From NCBI GenBank assembly GCA_020621865.1, contig JAHRYW010000001.1, forward strand, positions 1-60,646: 60,646 bases of DNA, written 5' to 3'. The position numbers and the translations under genes are program-made. This DNA is from Betaproteobacteria bacterium. GTDB lineage: Bacteria; Pseudomonadota; Gammaproteobacteria; Burkholderiales; Rhodocyclaceae. Position 1 is the first letter of the stretch. Each line of letters starts with the position of its first letter. Below the pieces are notes generated by a model, which was not told the origin of the DNA, made no database searches, and saw only the letters and a list, made by a program, of their open reading frames with translations. Shown in pieces: positions 10,567 to 19,682 of this stretch.

Positions 10567-11343
10567 ATGGCTACGATCGATCTTCTGGTTCAAGGTGAAA
10601 TCGCCACCCTGACGCTCAATAATCCGGACAAACTGAACGCGATCGACCTCGCCATGTGGCAGCAACTGGCTGAAAACATGGCGAATATCAGTGCCGACCA
10701 TGGCATTCGCTGCGTCGTCATCCGCGGTGCCGGCGACGAAGCCTTTGCCGCCGGCGGCGACCTGGAGGAATTCGTCACCGCCCGTGCAACGCTGGCGCAG
10801 GCCCTGCACTACCACGGCCAGGTGGCGGCCGCGCTGAACGCCATCGCCGATTGCCCGCACCCGACCGTGGCGCTGATCCGTGGCGCCTGCATCGGCGGCG
10901 GGCTGGAGATCGCCGGCGTCTGCGACCTGCGCATTGCCGGGGAAAGCGCCAAATTCGGCGCGCCGATCAACAAGCTGGGGTTCTCGATGTATCCGGGCGA
11001 AATGGAAGGCCTTCTGCGTCTGGCCGGCCCGGCGGTGATCAAGGAAATCCTGCTCGAAGGGCGCATCCTGAGCGCGCGCGAGGCCTACGAAAAAGGCCTG
11101 CTGACCCGCGTCGTCGGCGATCCCCAGGTTGCCGACGAAGCCTATGCCACGGCCCGCCGCATCTGTTCCGGCGCCCCGCTGGTCGCCGGCTGGCACAAGC
11201 AGTGGATCCGCCGCCTGCTCGACGGCCGGCCGCTGAGCGACGAGGAAAAAGCCGCCTCCTTCGCCTTCCTGGAAACCGAGGATTACCGCGAGGGACTGGC
11301 CGCCTTCCTGGCCAAGCGCAAGCCGGTGTTCAAGGCGCGCTGA
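10567..11343 (+). CDS. Enoyl-CoA hydratase/isomerase family protein (crotonase)
   Basis: This 258-residue protein is of normal length for a single-domain crotonase. Visible landmarks are LTLNNPDKLNAID near the N-terminus, AFAAGGDLEEF for the first oxyanion-hole region and RGACIGGGLEIAGVCDLRIA for the second, followed by the helical C-terminus. The first catalytic glutamate position of true hydratases is not obvious, so the reaction (hydration, isomerisation or other) is open. The start is the ATG at 10567; the frame extends upstream through the promoter region without a ribosome site. It is monocistronic and convergent with the TauE/SafE gene. Confidence 0.85.
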   Translation: MATIDLLVQGEIATLTLNNPDKLNAIDLAMWQQLAENMANISADHGIRCVVIRGAGDEAFAAGGDLEEFVTARATLAQALHYHGQVAAALNAIADCPHPTVALIRGACIGGGLEIAGVCDLRIAGESAKFGAPINKLGFSMYPGEMEGLLRLAGPAVIKEILLEGRILSAREAYEKGLLTRVVGDPQVADEAYATARRICSGAPLVAGWHKQWIRRLLDGRPLSDEEKAASFAFLETEDYREGLAAFLAKRKPVFKAR

Positions 11344-11358
11344 GCGCCGGCCGGGCCG

Positions 11359-11400
11359 AATGCTACGGTCGGCCCGATTTTTTGGCCAAAATTGAAATTC
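11359..11400 (+). repeat. 42-bp dispersed element, copy 2
   Basis: Core AATGCTACGGTC on the plus strand, then GGCCCGATTTTTT and GGCCAAAATTGAAATTC. It is intergenic between convergent genes, 15 bases after the crotonase stop, and almost identical to copy 1. Confidence 0.9.
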
Positions 11401-11413
11401 TTTCCGTGGCCGC

Positions 11414-12217
11414 TTACAGCAGCCCCCAGATCATTTTGGCCGAAAGAAGCAGCAGCAACCCGGCAAAGATCCGCTTCAGCACGGCGACCGGCAGACGATG
11501 GGCGAGACGGGCGCCGAGCGGGGCGACCAGCACGCTGGCAACCAGGATCACGGCGAGCGCCGGCAGGTAGACAAAACCCAGGCTGCCGGCCGGCAGTCCG
11601 GGATGCCCCCAGCCGTTCCAGACATAGCCGAGGGTGCCGCCAACGGCGATCGGCAGGCCGACTGCCGCCGAGGTGCCAATCGCCTGATGCGGCCGGACGT
11701 TGCACCAAACGAGGTAAGGCACGGTCAGCGCGCCGCCGCCCATCGCCGCCAGGCTGGCCACAGCACCGATGACGCCGCCGGCGACCGCCAGGCCGCCGCG
11801 CCCCGGCAGGTTGCGGCTCGGCTTTGGACGCAGGTTGGCCACCATCTGCACGGCGACGAACAGCATGAAGCCGACAAAGAAAATCGACAACGAGCGCGAC
11901 GAAATGCGGGCGGCCAGCATGGCGCCGAGCAGCGTGCCGGCCAGAATGCCCGGGGTCAGGTCGCGCATCACCGGCCAGATGACGGCCCGATGCGCGTGAT
12001 GGGCGCGCAGGCTGGACAGCGAGGTGAACATGATGGCCGCCATGGAGGTACCGAGCGCCAGATGCAGCACCTCGTTGGCCGGAAAACCCCGACCGGCGAA
12101 GATCATGCTGAGCACCGGGACGACGATGACACCGCCGCCGACGCCGAGCAGGCCGGCAAAAAAACCGGCCACGGCGCCGGTCAGCAGGTAAGCCGGAATG
12201 GCATCGAAGGGAATCAC
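11414..12217 (-). CDS. TauE/SafE-family membrane exporter (first of two paralogues)
   Basis: This 267-residue integral membrane protein has about eight hydrophobic segments and two inverted-repeat halves. The N-half carries GLLGVGGGVIVVPVL and the C-half AAMGGGALTVPYLV, both typical of the family that includes sulfite and sulfoacetate exporters. HLALGTSMAAIMFTSLSS and RAHHAH are shared almost word for word with the paralogue at 22218. It starts 42 bases past mdcH on the same strand and is probably the last gene of the malonate operon. Substrate unknown; an organic anion linked to malonate use is possible. Confidence 0.85.
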   Translation of the reverse strand: MIPFDAIPAYLLTGAVAGFFAGLLGVGGGVIVVPVLSMIFAGRGFPANEVLHLALGTSMAAIMFTSLSSLRAHHAHRAVIWPVMRDLTPGILAGTLLGAMLAARISSRSLSIFFVGFMLFVAVQMVANLRPKPSRNLPGRGGLAVAGGVIGAVASLAAMGGGALTVPYLVWCNVRPHQAIGTSAAVGLPIAVGGTLGYVWNGWGHPGLPAGSLGFVYLPALAVILVASVLVAPLGARLAHRLPVAVLKRIFAGLLLLLSAKMIWGLL

Positions 12218-12259
12218 GGCGTGAGGAAAGACAGCAACATTAGCAACTGCTGAATTTTA

Positions 12260-13174
12260 TCAGCCGCCCGCCTCAAGCCAGCGCACGATGCCCTCGACGC
12301 TCCGGAAATCGTCGCAGGCCCGCACCGGAATCTCCGGCGCCAGCTCGCCGAACAGCTTGGCCAACGCATTGCCGGGACCGATTTCGAGCACCACGTCGGG
12401 CTGCATCTCGCGCACCGCCTGCAGACAGGCGGCCCAGTCGAGTGGCGTGCAGATCTGGCGGGCCAGCGCATCAAGGGCCGGGCGAGCCATCCGCGCCGGC
12501 GCGGCGTCGATGGCGCTGAGCACCGGAAAGGCCAGCCGGCGCTCGGGCAGCGCGTCCAGCCGCCGCCCGAAATCGGCCGCCGCCTTGGTCAGCAAGGGCG
12601 TATGCGAGGGCGTGCGCACGGCCAGGTGGACCAGCCGGCTCGCCCCGGCTGCCTCGAATCGGGCGGCCGCCGCCGCAATGCCGGCGCGCGGCCCGGCAAC
12701 GACCAGATGACGCGGCGCATTGCGGATCGCCACCGCCAGCCCGAACGCCTCGGCCAGTTCTGCAACGAGCGCCTCGTCCAGCCCAAGCACCGCCAACATG
12801 CCATGTTCGCCGGGCGCCGCACCATCCATCGCCGCGGCGCGCTGGGCGCAGAGGGCGACGCCCTCTGCGGCGGAGAAGGCCCCGGCCGCGCTGCACGCCG
12901 CCATTTCGCCGAGCGAATAGCCGGCCGCGCAGACCGGCCGTGGCAGACGGCTTTGCAATTGGCCCCAGAGCAACATCTGCTGAGCGAAAATCAACGGCTG
13001 GGCGATTTCGTTTTTAGCCAGTTTTTCCGGGCTTACCGTAGCATTTTGGTCAGCTACGCTTGGCAAAGCCCGCGCCAGTGCTTCGCCCAGATCACCGGCC
13101 AGACCGGCCTGCACCTGTTGCCAGTGGGCCGGGGTTTGGCCACCCTGGCCGCTGAAGAGAAGGGCGAGGCGCAT
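12260..13174 (-). CDS. mdcH: Malonate decarboxylase, malonyl-CoA:ACP transacylase (MdcH)
   Basis: This 304-residue acyltransferase of the FabD fold has LFSGQGGQ at the N-terminus and the nucleophile elbow GYSLGEMAAC. It also has the catalytic-histidine segment RTPSHTPLL and the late EIGPGNALAKLF. It charges the unusual prosthetic group of MdcC with malonate from malonyl-CoA to start the decarboxylation cycle. It is the last mdc gene, 2 bases after mdcB. A copy of the 42-bp element is embedded in frame around residues 43-57 (NATVSPEKLAKNEIA), just before the conserved IAQPLI segment. Confidence 0.92.
   Translation of the reverse strand: MRLALLFSGQGGQTPAHWQQVQAGLAGDLGEALARALPSVADQNATVSPEKLAKNEIAQPLIFAQQMLLWGQLQSRLPRPVCAAGYSLGEMAACSAAGAFSAAEGVALCAQRAAAMDGAAPGEHGMLAVLGLDEALVAELAEAFGLAVAIRNAPRHLVVAGPRAGIAAAAARFEAAGASRLVHLAVRTPSHTPLLTKAAADFGRRLDALPERRLAFPVLSAIDAAPARMARPALDALARQICTPLDWAACLQAVREMQPDVVLEIGPGNALAKLFGELAPEIPVRACDDFRSVEGIVRWLEAGG
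13004..13045 (-). repeat. 42-bp dispersed element, copy 3 (inside mdcH)
   Basis: On the minus strand: core AATGCTACGGTA (one mismatch), AGCCCGGAAAAA, then TGGCTAAAAACGAAATC. It is read in the coding sense of mdcH as N-A-T-V-S-P-E-K. Confidence 0.85.
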
Positions 13175-13176
13175 GC

Positions 13177-14070
13177 TCAGGCGAGGCCGTCCAGTTCGGC
13201 CAGGAACAAGGTCACGCCGAGCAGGTCGGCACTGCCGCCCGGGCTGAGGTTTTGGGCGACGAAATCGCGATCGATGGCGGCGGCGTGCTCGCGCCAGTCA
13301 GCCGCCATCACGCCGCCAGCCGCCAGAAAGCCGGCCGCCGCCTGCCGCCCGTGGGCCAGGCCCGGACGGCCGCCACGCCACAGCAGATTGGTGTCTTCGA
13401 GTTCTGAGATCAGCGCGAACAGGGCCTGCACGGCGGCCAGTTCGCCGTCGCTGGTGGCGGCCAGCGCGTGGCGATAGGCCGGCAGGCCGACGTCGAGCGC
13501 AGCCGGAAAGCCGGCTGCCGCCTCCTGGCGTGCGCCACCGCTGCCATAGCGGCGGGCGACGACCAGGCCATGGCTGAGCACGTCGGTGTCCGAGGCCACT
13601 GCCAGGCCGGCGATGATTTCTTCGCCCCAGGCGCTTTTGACCATAGCACAAGTCCCGGCCGCCCCCGGGACTTCGCCGTCGGCGAGCAGGCGACCGGCGG
13701 CCGCGCAAAGCAGACCGAGATTGAAAACTGCCCCGCGATGGGTGTTGACGCCGCCGGTCGCCGCCAGCATCGCCGCCTCGGCTTCAATGCCGAGCAGGCG
13801 CAGGGCGAGGAAGCGGGGACGACGCAGGCCGCAGGCCGCGATGGCCGGAAAATACGGGCGCAAGGCCTGCAGGCTGCGCAGGAAGGTGCTGAAATCCATG
13901 TCGCGATGGCTGCCCTGACTGCTCGGGCTGACCAGGCCGGGCTTGGGTGACAACGCCGCTTCGCGGTACAGGCTGCGGATGGCCAGGCGGCCGATCCGGG
14001 CGGCCGGCTGTTCGACCTGCGGGGCGGCAGGAAGCAGGCGGCGAGTGGCCTTGACGACGCGCTCAAGCAT
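13177..14070 (-). CDS. mdcB: Triphosphoribosyl-dephospho-CoA synthase MdcB
   Basis: This 297-residue protein is of the CitG/MdcB family. It makes 2'-(5''-triphosphoribosyl)-3'-dephospho-CoA from ATP and dephospho-CoA, the precursor of the MdcC prosthetic group. Visible landmarks are SLYREAALSPKPGLVSP, the MDFSTFLRSLQ helix and GVNTHRGAVFNLGLLCAA, which are strongly conserved in the family. I chose the ATG at 14070 (MLERVVKATRRLL), which overlaps the mdcG stop by 8 bases; the longer frame lies within mdcG. The gene order mdcG-mdcB-mdcH differs from the Klebsiella order, but the set is complete. Confidence 0.92.
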   Translation of the reverse strand: MLERVVKATRRLLPAAPQVEQPAARIGRLAIRSLYREAALSPKPGLVSPSSQGSHRDMDFSTFLRSLQALRPYFPAIAACGLRRPRFLALRLLGIEAEAAMLAATGGVNTHRGAVFNLGLLCAAAGRLLADGEVPGAAGTCAMVKSAWGEEIIAGLAVASDTDVLSHGLVVARRYGSGGARQEAAAGFPAALDVGLPAYRHALAATSDGELAAVQALFALISELEDTNLLWRGGRPGLAHGRQAAAGFLAAGGVMAADWREHAAAIDRDFVAQNLSPGGSADLLGVTLFLAELDGLA

Positions 14071-14731
14071 GGCAGCACGCCTCTTCCAGCGTGGCCAGCA
14101 GTTCCTGTAACGGACGCAGCCCGACTTCCTGTTCGCCCTTGACGAGCACCAGCGCGGCCGGCTCACGGTACCTGGCCGCAAGCTCCTGCCAGGCCACCGC
14201 CAGGCCGTCGGGAAAGCGGATTTCACCATCAAGCCGGCAGGACAAATCGGCGGCCGCCTGTTGCAGCAAGCCGAGCAGGGCAGCCAGTTGCGCCGGCGTC
14301 GCGACGTCGCAGATCAGGTCGATGTCGGACTCGGCATGGCGGTAGCTTTCGCCGCTCAGGACCTGCCAGGCCAGCGAACCGAAAACGCCGAGGCGGACAC
14401 CGCAGGCGATGGTACCGGCCTCCAGCCGTCGTAAAACATCCGCTTGCCCGGCCGGCAATTCCGACAGGCAGCGGCCGAGCGCCAGCGGCGGGCGAATCTC
14501 GGCCACGGCGCCGCGCGCCACTTCGATGGACAATCTTTTGCGCTGCCAGGCCAGGGGCAGGCTCAAGCCGAGCAGCAACCGTTCGCCACCCGCCGGCTGG
14601 CGGGCGGCGACCAGTGGCCGGCCAGCCGCGATCCAGTCGCCAGCCGCCCGCCAGTGGGGGTCGCCGCTGGCCGCACAGGGCGTGGCGAACGCCGCATCGG
14701 GCTGCAGATAGACCAGATCGTGGCGACGCAT
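14063..14731 (-). CDS. mdcG: Phosphoribosyl-dephospho-CoA transferase MdcG
   Basis: This 222-residue nucleotidyltransferase-like protein attaches the triphosphoribosyl-dephospho-CoA group to a serine of apo-MdcC. It begins MRRHDLVYLQPDAAF and contains GVRLGVFGSLAWQVLSG followed by ESDIDLICD, the polymerase-beta-type acidic motif expected for the family. I chose the ATG at 14731, 4 bases past mdcE; the frame extends upstream only through mdcE. It overlaps mdcB by 8 bases. Confidence 0.9.
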   Translation of the reverse strand: MRRHDLVYLQPDAAFATPCAASGDPHWRAAGDWIAAGRPLVAARQPAGGERLLLGLSLPLAWQRKRLSIEVARGAVAEIRPPLALGRCLSELPAGQADVLRRLEAGTIACGVRLGVFGSLAWQVLSGESYRHAESDIDLICDVATPAQLAALLGLLQQAAADLSCRLDGEIRFPDGLAVAWQELAARYREPAALVLVKGEQEVGLRPLQELLATLEEACCHA

Positions 14732-14735
14732 CGCC

Positions 14736-15458
14736 TCAGGCCCTGGCCGGCGAATTCCGGACCGCGGCGGCGATGCCGGCGGCCAGCTGACGACCACCGC
14801 GTGCCAGTCCATCGGCCTGGCGTTGGTCGCCGGCGGCACAGGCCGTGGCAGCATCGGCCAGCGCACCCGCCAGCCGCTCGGCCGAAGGCGCCGGCCAGAT
14901 GGCCGCGATGGCACCCATGCGGACATAGCTGTCGGCGCCCGGCGCGAAGATCGGCGAGGTGCCGGCCAGTTCGACCAGGCGCTCGTGGGCGATCTTGGTC
15001 ACCCGCGCCATGGCCCGCAGGTCCATGACCCGGACCTGGGCGTCGGCCAGTGCGTAGGCCTGGTCGGCCATCAGCCCGAAAGACAGGAAGCCGCCGCTGA
15101 CCGCGTTGGCGGTAACCAGCGCGACGGACGGATGGCCCTGGCGACGGGAGAGATCGACGCAGCGCGCCAGATGCGCCAGCGAACCGTTGAGGCAGAGCAG
15201 TTCCTGGCCGCGCGACAGGGCCTGGCCGCTGGTATCGACCAGGAAGACCAGCGGTCGGCCGGGATGCCGGTCGACAGTGTCGAGGACGAAAGACGCCAGG
15301 GCCAGCGCCATCCGGTGGTCGATTGCCGCGGCATCTGTGGTGCCGAGAACGGCGACAGTGCCGCTGGCGGTTTCGGCCGTGCCGGTCAGCACCTGGCGGT
15401 CGACGGCAACCGCATGGCCGGCCGGGAACAGCGCGGCGAGTATGTCGTTGAGGCTCAT
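14736..15458 (-). CDS. mdcE: Malonate decarboxylase gamma subunit MdcE
   Basis: This 240-residue crotonase-fold carboxyltransferase-like subunit begins MSLNDILAALFPAGHAVAVD. With MdcD it forms the malonyl-S-ACP decarboxylase, releasing CO2 and leaving acetyl-S-ACP. Landmarks are VFLVDTSGQALSRGQELL and VTANAVSGGFLSFGLMAD. It overlaps the mdcD stop by 4 bases. The length is typical of the gamma subunit in biotin-independent systems. Confidence 0.92.
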   Translation of the reverse strand: MSLNDILAALFPAGHAVAVDRQVLTGTAETASGTVAVLGTTDAAAIDHRMALALASFVLDTVDRHPGRPLVFLVDTSGQALSRGQELLCLNGSLAHLARCVDLSRRQGHPSVALVTANAVSGGFLSFGLMADQAYALADAQVRVMDLRAMARVTKIAHERLVELAGTSPIFAPGADSYVRMGAIAAIWPAPSAERLAGALADAATACAAGDQRQADGLARGGRQLAAGIAAAVRNSPARA

Positions 15459-16354
15459 GTCGGCAATCCTTCCTTCAGGGCGACCAGTTCGTCGCGGTCG
15501 AGCAGCGGCACGGCGGCCGGGTCGGCAACGCCGAGCGCGGCCCAGACGTCGAGGCCGTCGCGCAATTCGCCGTAGGCGGCAAGGCGGTTTTCCAGGGTCT
15601 GTTGGGCGGCGCGCAGCAGTGCCGGGGTCGGTGCCGGTTCCTGCCAGCCGGCAAGAAAATCGGCGGCACTGGCGCGAAAGGCGGCGAGATCGTCGTCGAC
15701 CAGCGCCGCGCAGTCGCCCATCAGGTAGCGGTGCTTGCCGCCGGTGACGCGCCAGACCAGCGCCCGGTCCTTGGCGTCGAATTCCTCGACGCCCATCACC
15801 GTCTCGATGACTTCCGGGCCGGACAGCGCGAGGCGGCCTTCCTCGGAAATCAGGATGGCCGAGCAGAGCTTGGCGACGATACCCATGCCGCCAAAGGCCC
15901 CGCAACTGCCACCGACCAGCGCGATGACCGGGACGCCGGCAGCACGGGCGTCGAGCACGGCACGCATGATTTCGGAAATAGCGATCAGTCCGGCATTGGC
16001 CTCATGCAGGCGGACGCCGCCGGAATCGATCAGGAACAGCACGGCGGCCGGTTTCTCAACGGCCGCGCGGCGCAGCGCGCCGACGATCTTGGCGCCGTGG
16101 ATTTCGCCGACGGCGCCGCCCATGAACTGGCCTTCCTGGGCGATGACAAAAATCGGCCTTTTTTCGAGCTGACCGTAGCCAACGACCACGCCGTCGTCGA
16201 ATGCGCCGGGCAGGTCGAGCTGGGCCAGATGCGGGCTGGGCTGCGAAGCGGCCGGCGGCAGCCATTCGCTGAAACTGCCGGCGTCGAGCAGGCCGGCGAT
16301 CCGGGCGCGAGCCGTGGCTTCGAACCAGCTTTTACGGGCGAGCAGGGCGTTCAT
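15455..16354 (-). CDS. mdcD: Malonate decarboxylase beta subunit MdcD
   Basis: This 299-residue crotonase-fold subunit begins MNALLARKSWFEATARARIA. Motifs are DDGVVVGYGQLEKRPIFVIA, GGAVGEIHGAKIVGALR and FLIDSGGVRLHEANAG, which parallel the N-domain of acyl-CoA carboxyltransferases. It works with MdcE in decarboxylation of malonyl-S-ACP. The start at 16354 overlaps mdcC by 4 bases (ATGA), so translation is coupled. The much longer open frame upstream is a shadow of mdcC and mdcA. Confidence 0.93.
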   Translation of the reverse strand: MNALLARKSWFEATARARIAGLLDAGSFSEWLPPAASQPSPHLAQLDLPGAFDDGVVVGYGQLEKRPIFVIAQEGQFMGGAVGEIHGAKIVGALRRAAVEKPAAVLFLIDSGGVRLHEANAGLIAISEIMRAVLDARAAGVPVIALVGGSCGAFGGMGIVAKLCSAILISEEGRLALSGPEVIETVMGVEEFDAKDRALVWRVTGGKHRYLMGDCAALVDDDLAAFRASAADFLAGWQEPAPTPALLRAAQQTLENRLAAYGELRDGLDVWAALGVADPAAVPLLDRDELVALKEGLPT

Positions 16355-16665
16355 TGCGCACCGCCGCGGTATTCGGCCAGCGCCTGGGCCAGGCGCAGCG
16401 TGACGACGGCCGGCGTCGCCCCCATGTCGTTGATGGCGACCGTCGTGCCGCCGGCGGCATGGGCTGCGGCGAAGTCGCCGAGCACGGCGCGCCAGGTGTC
16501 GCCGAAGCCGCGCGCCGAGGTCTTGATGCTGAGCTGGCAGGCGGCCGGGTCGTCGCCGGCGCGGATCAGGATTTCGAGGTTGCCGGAGCCGACGACGCCG
16601 CACAGCGCGGGATCGGCGGCGGTGCCGGCGGGATGGGAAGGAAAGCGGAATTCGAGAGTTTCCAT
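16351..16665 (-). CDS. mdcC: Malonate decarboxylase acyl carrier protein MdcC (delta subunit)
   Basis: This protein of about 104 residues begins METLEFRFPSHPAG. The GVVGSGNLEILI segment holds the serine that receives the phosphoribosyl-dephospho-CoA arm. The arm carries acetyl or malonyl through the cycle. The start is uncertain: the ATG at 16665 gives a family-like N-terminus, while a GTG at 16674 overlaps the mdcA stop. It lies between mdcA and mdcD with overlaps on both sides. Confidence 0.9.
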   Translation of the reverse strand: METLEFRFPSHPAGTAADPALCGVVGSGNLEILIRAGDDPAACQLSIKTSARGFGDTWRAVLGDFAAAHAAGGTTVAINDMGATPAVVTLRLAQALAEYRGGAQ

Positions 16666-16670
16666 GGCGG

Positions 16671-18323
16671 TCACCAGTTGCGGAAGCGGGAAGGCGGGGC
16701 ATAGAGGCCGCCCGACCAGCGCACCAGATCCTTGACGGAACGGGCGGCCAACAGGTCGCGGCTGGCCTGCCGCGGGTCGATGCCGAGGTCTTCGGGGCGG
16801 CGGACGATGCCGCGGTCGCGCAGGTTCTCGACGGCACGCTTGTCGCGCGCCATGCCGACCGGCGTGAAGCCGGCGACGCCGCGGATCGCCTGTTCGCGCT
16901 CCTCCGGGGTGCGGCAGAGCAGCAGGTTGGCGATACCTTCCTCGGTCACGATGTGGCTGACGTCGTCGCCGTAGATCATGATCGGCGGCAATTCGGCGCC
17001 CATCGTTTTCTGCAGCTTCCAGGCGTCGAGTTCCTCGACGAAGACCGGCGCCATGTGCTCGCGGAAGGTCTCGACCATCTGGACGACCAGCTTGCGGCCG
17101 CGGATCGCGTTCGGCCCGGCCGCCTCGCGCCCGGCTTTCAGCCAGGCCGGGCTGGCGTGGCGCCGGCCGTGCGGGTCGGAGCCCATGTTCGGCGCGCCGC
17201 CGAAGCCGGTGATCCGGCCCAGCGTTGCGGTCGAACTGTTGCCGGCCAGGTCCATCTGCAGCGTCGAGCCGATGAACATGTCGCAGGCGTAGAGCCCGGC
17301 CGTCTGCGAAAACGCCCGGTTGGAGCGCATGCTGCCGTCGGCACCGGTGAAGAAGACGTCGGAGCGGGCGGCGACATAGGCTTCCATGCCGACTTCCGAG
17401 CCGAAACTATGCACTGACTGGACGAAGCCGGATTCGATGGCCGGGATCAGCGTCGGGTGCGGGTTGAGCGCCCAGTGCGTGCAGATCTTGCCCTTCAGGC
17501 CGAGATCGGCGGCGTAGGTCGGCAGCAGCAGCTCGATCGCCGCCGTGTCGAAGCCGATGCCGTGGTTCAGCCGGGTGACGCCGTACTCGGCGTAGATGCC
17601 CTTGATCGCCATCATCGCCATCAGCACCTGGACCTCGGTGATCTGCGCCGGGTCACGGGTGAATAGCGGCTCGATGTAGTTCGGGCGCGGCGCCTTGACG
17701 GTGAAATCGATCCAGTCGGCCGGCACGTCGACGCGCGGCAGCTTGTCGAGGCGCTCGTTGACCTGGGCGATCACGATACCGCCCTTGAAGGCGGTGGCTT
17801 CGACGATGGCCGGCGTGTCCTCGGTATTCGGGCCGAGGTAGAGGTTGCCCTCGGCATCCGCCGCCTGCGCCGCGATCAGCGCGACGTTGGGCGTCAGGTC
17901 GAGGAAGTAGCGGCCGAACAGTTCAAGATAGGTGTGGATGGCGCCGATCTCGATGCGCTGTTCCTGGACCAGCTTGGCCAGCCGGGCGCCCTGCGGGCCG
18001 CTGAAAGAAAAGTCGAGGCGGTTTGCCAGGCCGCGCTCGAAAAGGTCCACATGGCTGGGTAGTGCCAAGACTGACTGGACCATACTGAGGTGATGGAGAC
18101 GCGCCGGATCGCAGTCGGCCAGCGACTCGGCGAGGAAATCGGCCTGCTTCTGGTTGTTGCCTTCGAGGCAGACACGGTCGCCCGGCTGGATGACTGCTTC
18201 GAGCAGGTCGATGCTACGGTCGGCCGGAATTTCCTTGCCAAATCCGAGGGCCGCCGCCCGTTCGAGGCGGCGGTTACGGCTTTGGCGCAGGGTGTCCCAT
18301 TCGCGGTGGAGAGGTGCGTTCAT
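16671..18323 (-). CDS. mdcA: Malonate decarboxylase alpha subunit MdcA (acetyl-S-ACP:malonate ACP transferase)
   Basis: This 550-residue subunit swaps malonate for acetate on the acyl carrier protein. It belongs to the CoA-transferase-like family and has normal length. Landmarks are LEAVIQPGDRVCLEGNNQK near the N-terminus, HSFGSEVGMEAYVAARSD in the middle and NSSTATLGRITGFGGAPNMG later. The start MNAPLHREWDTLRQSR at 18323 lies 18 bases after the TRAP permease gene. It is the first mdc gene in the operon. A degenerate antisense copy of the 42-bp element (18210-18251) overlaps codons about 24-38. Confidence 0.95.
   Translation of the reverse strand: MNAPLHREWDTLRQSRNRRLERAAALGFGKEIPADRSIDLLEAVIQPGDRVCLEGNNQKQADFLAESLADCDPARLHHLSMVQSVLALPSHVDLFERGLANRLDFSFSGPQGARLAKLVQEQRIEIGAIHTYLELFGRYFLDLTPNVALIAAQAADAEGNLYLGPNTEDTPAIVEATAFKGGIVIAQVNERLDKLPRVDVPADWIDFTVKAPRPNYIEPLFTRDPAQITEVQVLMAMMAIKGIYAEYGVTRLNHGIGFDTAAIELLLPTYAADLGLKGKICTHWALNPHPTLIPAIESGFVQSVHSFGSEVGMEAYVAARSDVFFTGADGSMRSNRAFSQTAGLYACDMFIGSTLQMDLAGNSSTATLGRITGFGGAPNMGSDPHGRRHASPAWLKAGREAAGPNAIRGRKLVVQMVETFREHMAPVFVEELDAWKLQKTMGAELPPIMIYGDDVSHIVTEEGIANLLLCRTPEEREQAIRGVAGFTPVGMARDKRAVENLRDRGIVRRPEDLGIDPRQASRDLLAARSVKDLVRWSGGLYAPPSRFRNW
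18210..18251 (+). repeat. 42-bp dispersed element, degenerate copy 4 (inside mdcA, antisense)
   Basis: The core is nearly intact (GATGCTACGGTC, 11 of 12), followed by GGCCGGAATTTCC and TTGCCAAATCCG. The AT-rich tail has decayed. It runs opposite to mdcA, which reads it as D-R-S-I. Confidence 0.55.
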
Positions 18324-18341
18324 GATCGTCTGTCCGCCGGC

Positions 18342-19682
18342 TCAGGAACCGCTGTACTGCGACGGCAGCCAGGTGGCGATTTCCGGGAAGACGCAGAGCA
18401 GCACGATGCCGAGCACCATCAGCAGCAGGAAGGGCACGGTGCCCCACATGATTTCCTTGAGCTTGATGTCGGGGGCGATGCCGCTGATCACGAACAGGTT
18501 GAGACCGACCGGCGGGTGGATCAGGCCCATTTCCATCAGGATGGTCATGATCACGCCAAACCAGATCAGGTCGATACCCAAGGCGTTCAGGGCGGGCAGG
18601 ATGATCGGCGTGACCATCAGGATGATGGCGACCGGCGGCAGGAAGAAGCCGAGCACGATGAGCAGGATATTGACCCAGAAGAAGAAGGCCCACTTGCTCA
18701 GTTCCAGCGAGATCATCCAGGCGGCGGCCGACTGGGTGATGTGCAGGTAGCTCATCACGTAGGTGTAGAGGAAGGACATCGCAATGATCAGCATGATCAT
18801 CGACGACTCGCGGGCGGTGCCGGAGAGGATGACCTTGAGATCGCTCCAGCGCCAGCAGCCGTAGATGGCCATGACCATGAGCAGCGCGCCGAAAGCGCCG
18901 ATACCGGCCACTTCGGAGGGCGTAGCCCAGCCGCCGTAGAGGGCGACCATGACGATGACAATCAGACCGATGAAGGGCGCCAGGCGGGGCAGTGTTTCGA
19001 GGCGCTGTTTCCAGCTGAACGACTCTTCCACCGGCATGGCCATGCCGGTCGAGCGGTTTGAGGCAATTTTTTCGTTCTTCTCGGCCCAGGATTTATAGAC
19101 CACCCAGATCGAGAACATCGCCGTCAGCAGCAAGCCGGGACCAACACCGGCCATGAACAGCTTGCCGATCGACTGCTCGGTGGCCAGACCATAAAGAATC
19201 AGCGTCAGCGACGGCGGAATCAGGATGCCCAGCGTGCCGCCGGCAGCGATCAGGCCGGTGGCCAGACGCTCGGAATAGCCGCGTTTGCGCATTTCCGGGA
19301 TCCCCGATGAGCCGATCGCCGAGCAGGTTGCCGGCGAGGAACCGCACATCGCGGCGAACACCGAGCAGGCCAGCGTATTGGCCAGGCCGAGACCGCCCGG
19401 CACCTTGTACAGCCAGCGGTTCAACGAGTTGTAGAGATCAGCGCCAGCGCGTGACTTGCCGATGGCAGCACCCATCATGATGAAGAGCGGAATGGTCAGC
19501 AGCGTGAAACTGTTCAACTCGGAAAAGATGGTTTCCGCGATGATCGACAGCTGCGCCACCGGCATGAAAAAGTACATGAAAATCAGGGCGACCGAACCGA
19601 CGGCAAAGGCAATCGGCATCCCCGAGAACAGAAAGATGAAAGTTGCGGCCGCATAGAGCAGGCCCAGGGTTCCGACGCTCAT
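18342..19682 (-). CDS. dctM: TRAP transporter large permease subunit (DctM type)
   Basis: This 446-residue protein has about 12-13 hydrophobic segments and the DctM signatures [18 protein letters not shown] and [16 protein letters not shown]. It is the sodium-coupled transport channel of a tripartite ATP-independent periplasmic system. It overlaps the small permease gene by 4 bases and lies 18 bases ahead of mdcA. A dicarboxylate substrate, most simply malonate, follows from the operon context but is not proven by sequence. Confidence 0.93.
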   Translation of the reverse strand: MSVGTLGLLYAAATFIFLFSGMPIAFAVGSVALIFMYFFMPVAQLSIIAETIFSELNSFTLLTIPLFIMMGAAIGKSRAGADLYNSLNRWLYKVPGGLGLANTLACSVFAAMCGSSPATCSAIGSSGIPEMRKRGYSERLATGLIAAGGTLGILIPPSLTLILYGLATEQSIGKLFMAGVGPGLLLTAMFSIWVVYKSWAEKNEKIASNRSTGMAMPVEESFSWKQRLETLPRLAPFIGLIVIVMVALYGGWATPSEVAGIGAFGALLMVMAIYGCWRWSDLKVILSGTARESSMIMLIIAMSFLYTYVMSYLHITQSAAAWMISLELSKWAFFFWVNILLIVLGFFLPPVAIILMVTPIILPALNALGIDLIWFGVIMTILMEMGLIHPPVGLNLFVISGIAPDIKLKEIMWGTVPFLLLMVLGIVLLCVFPEIATWLPSQYSGS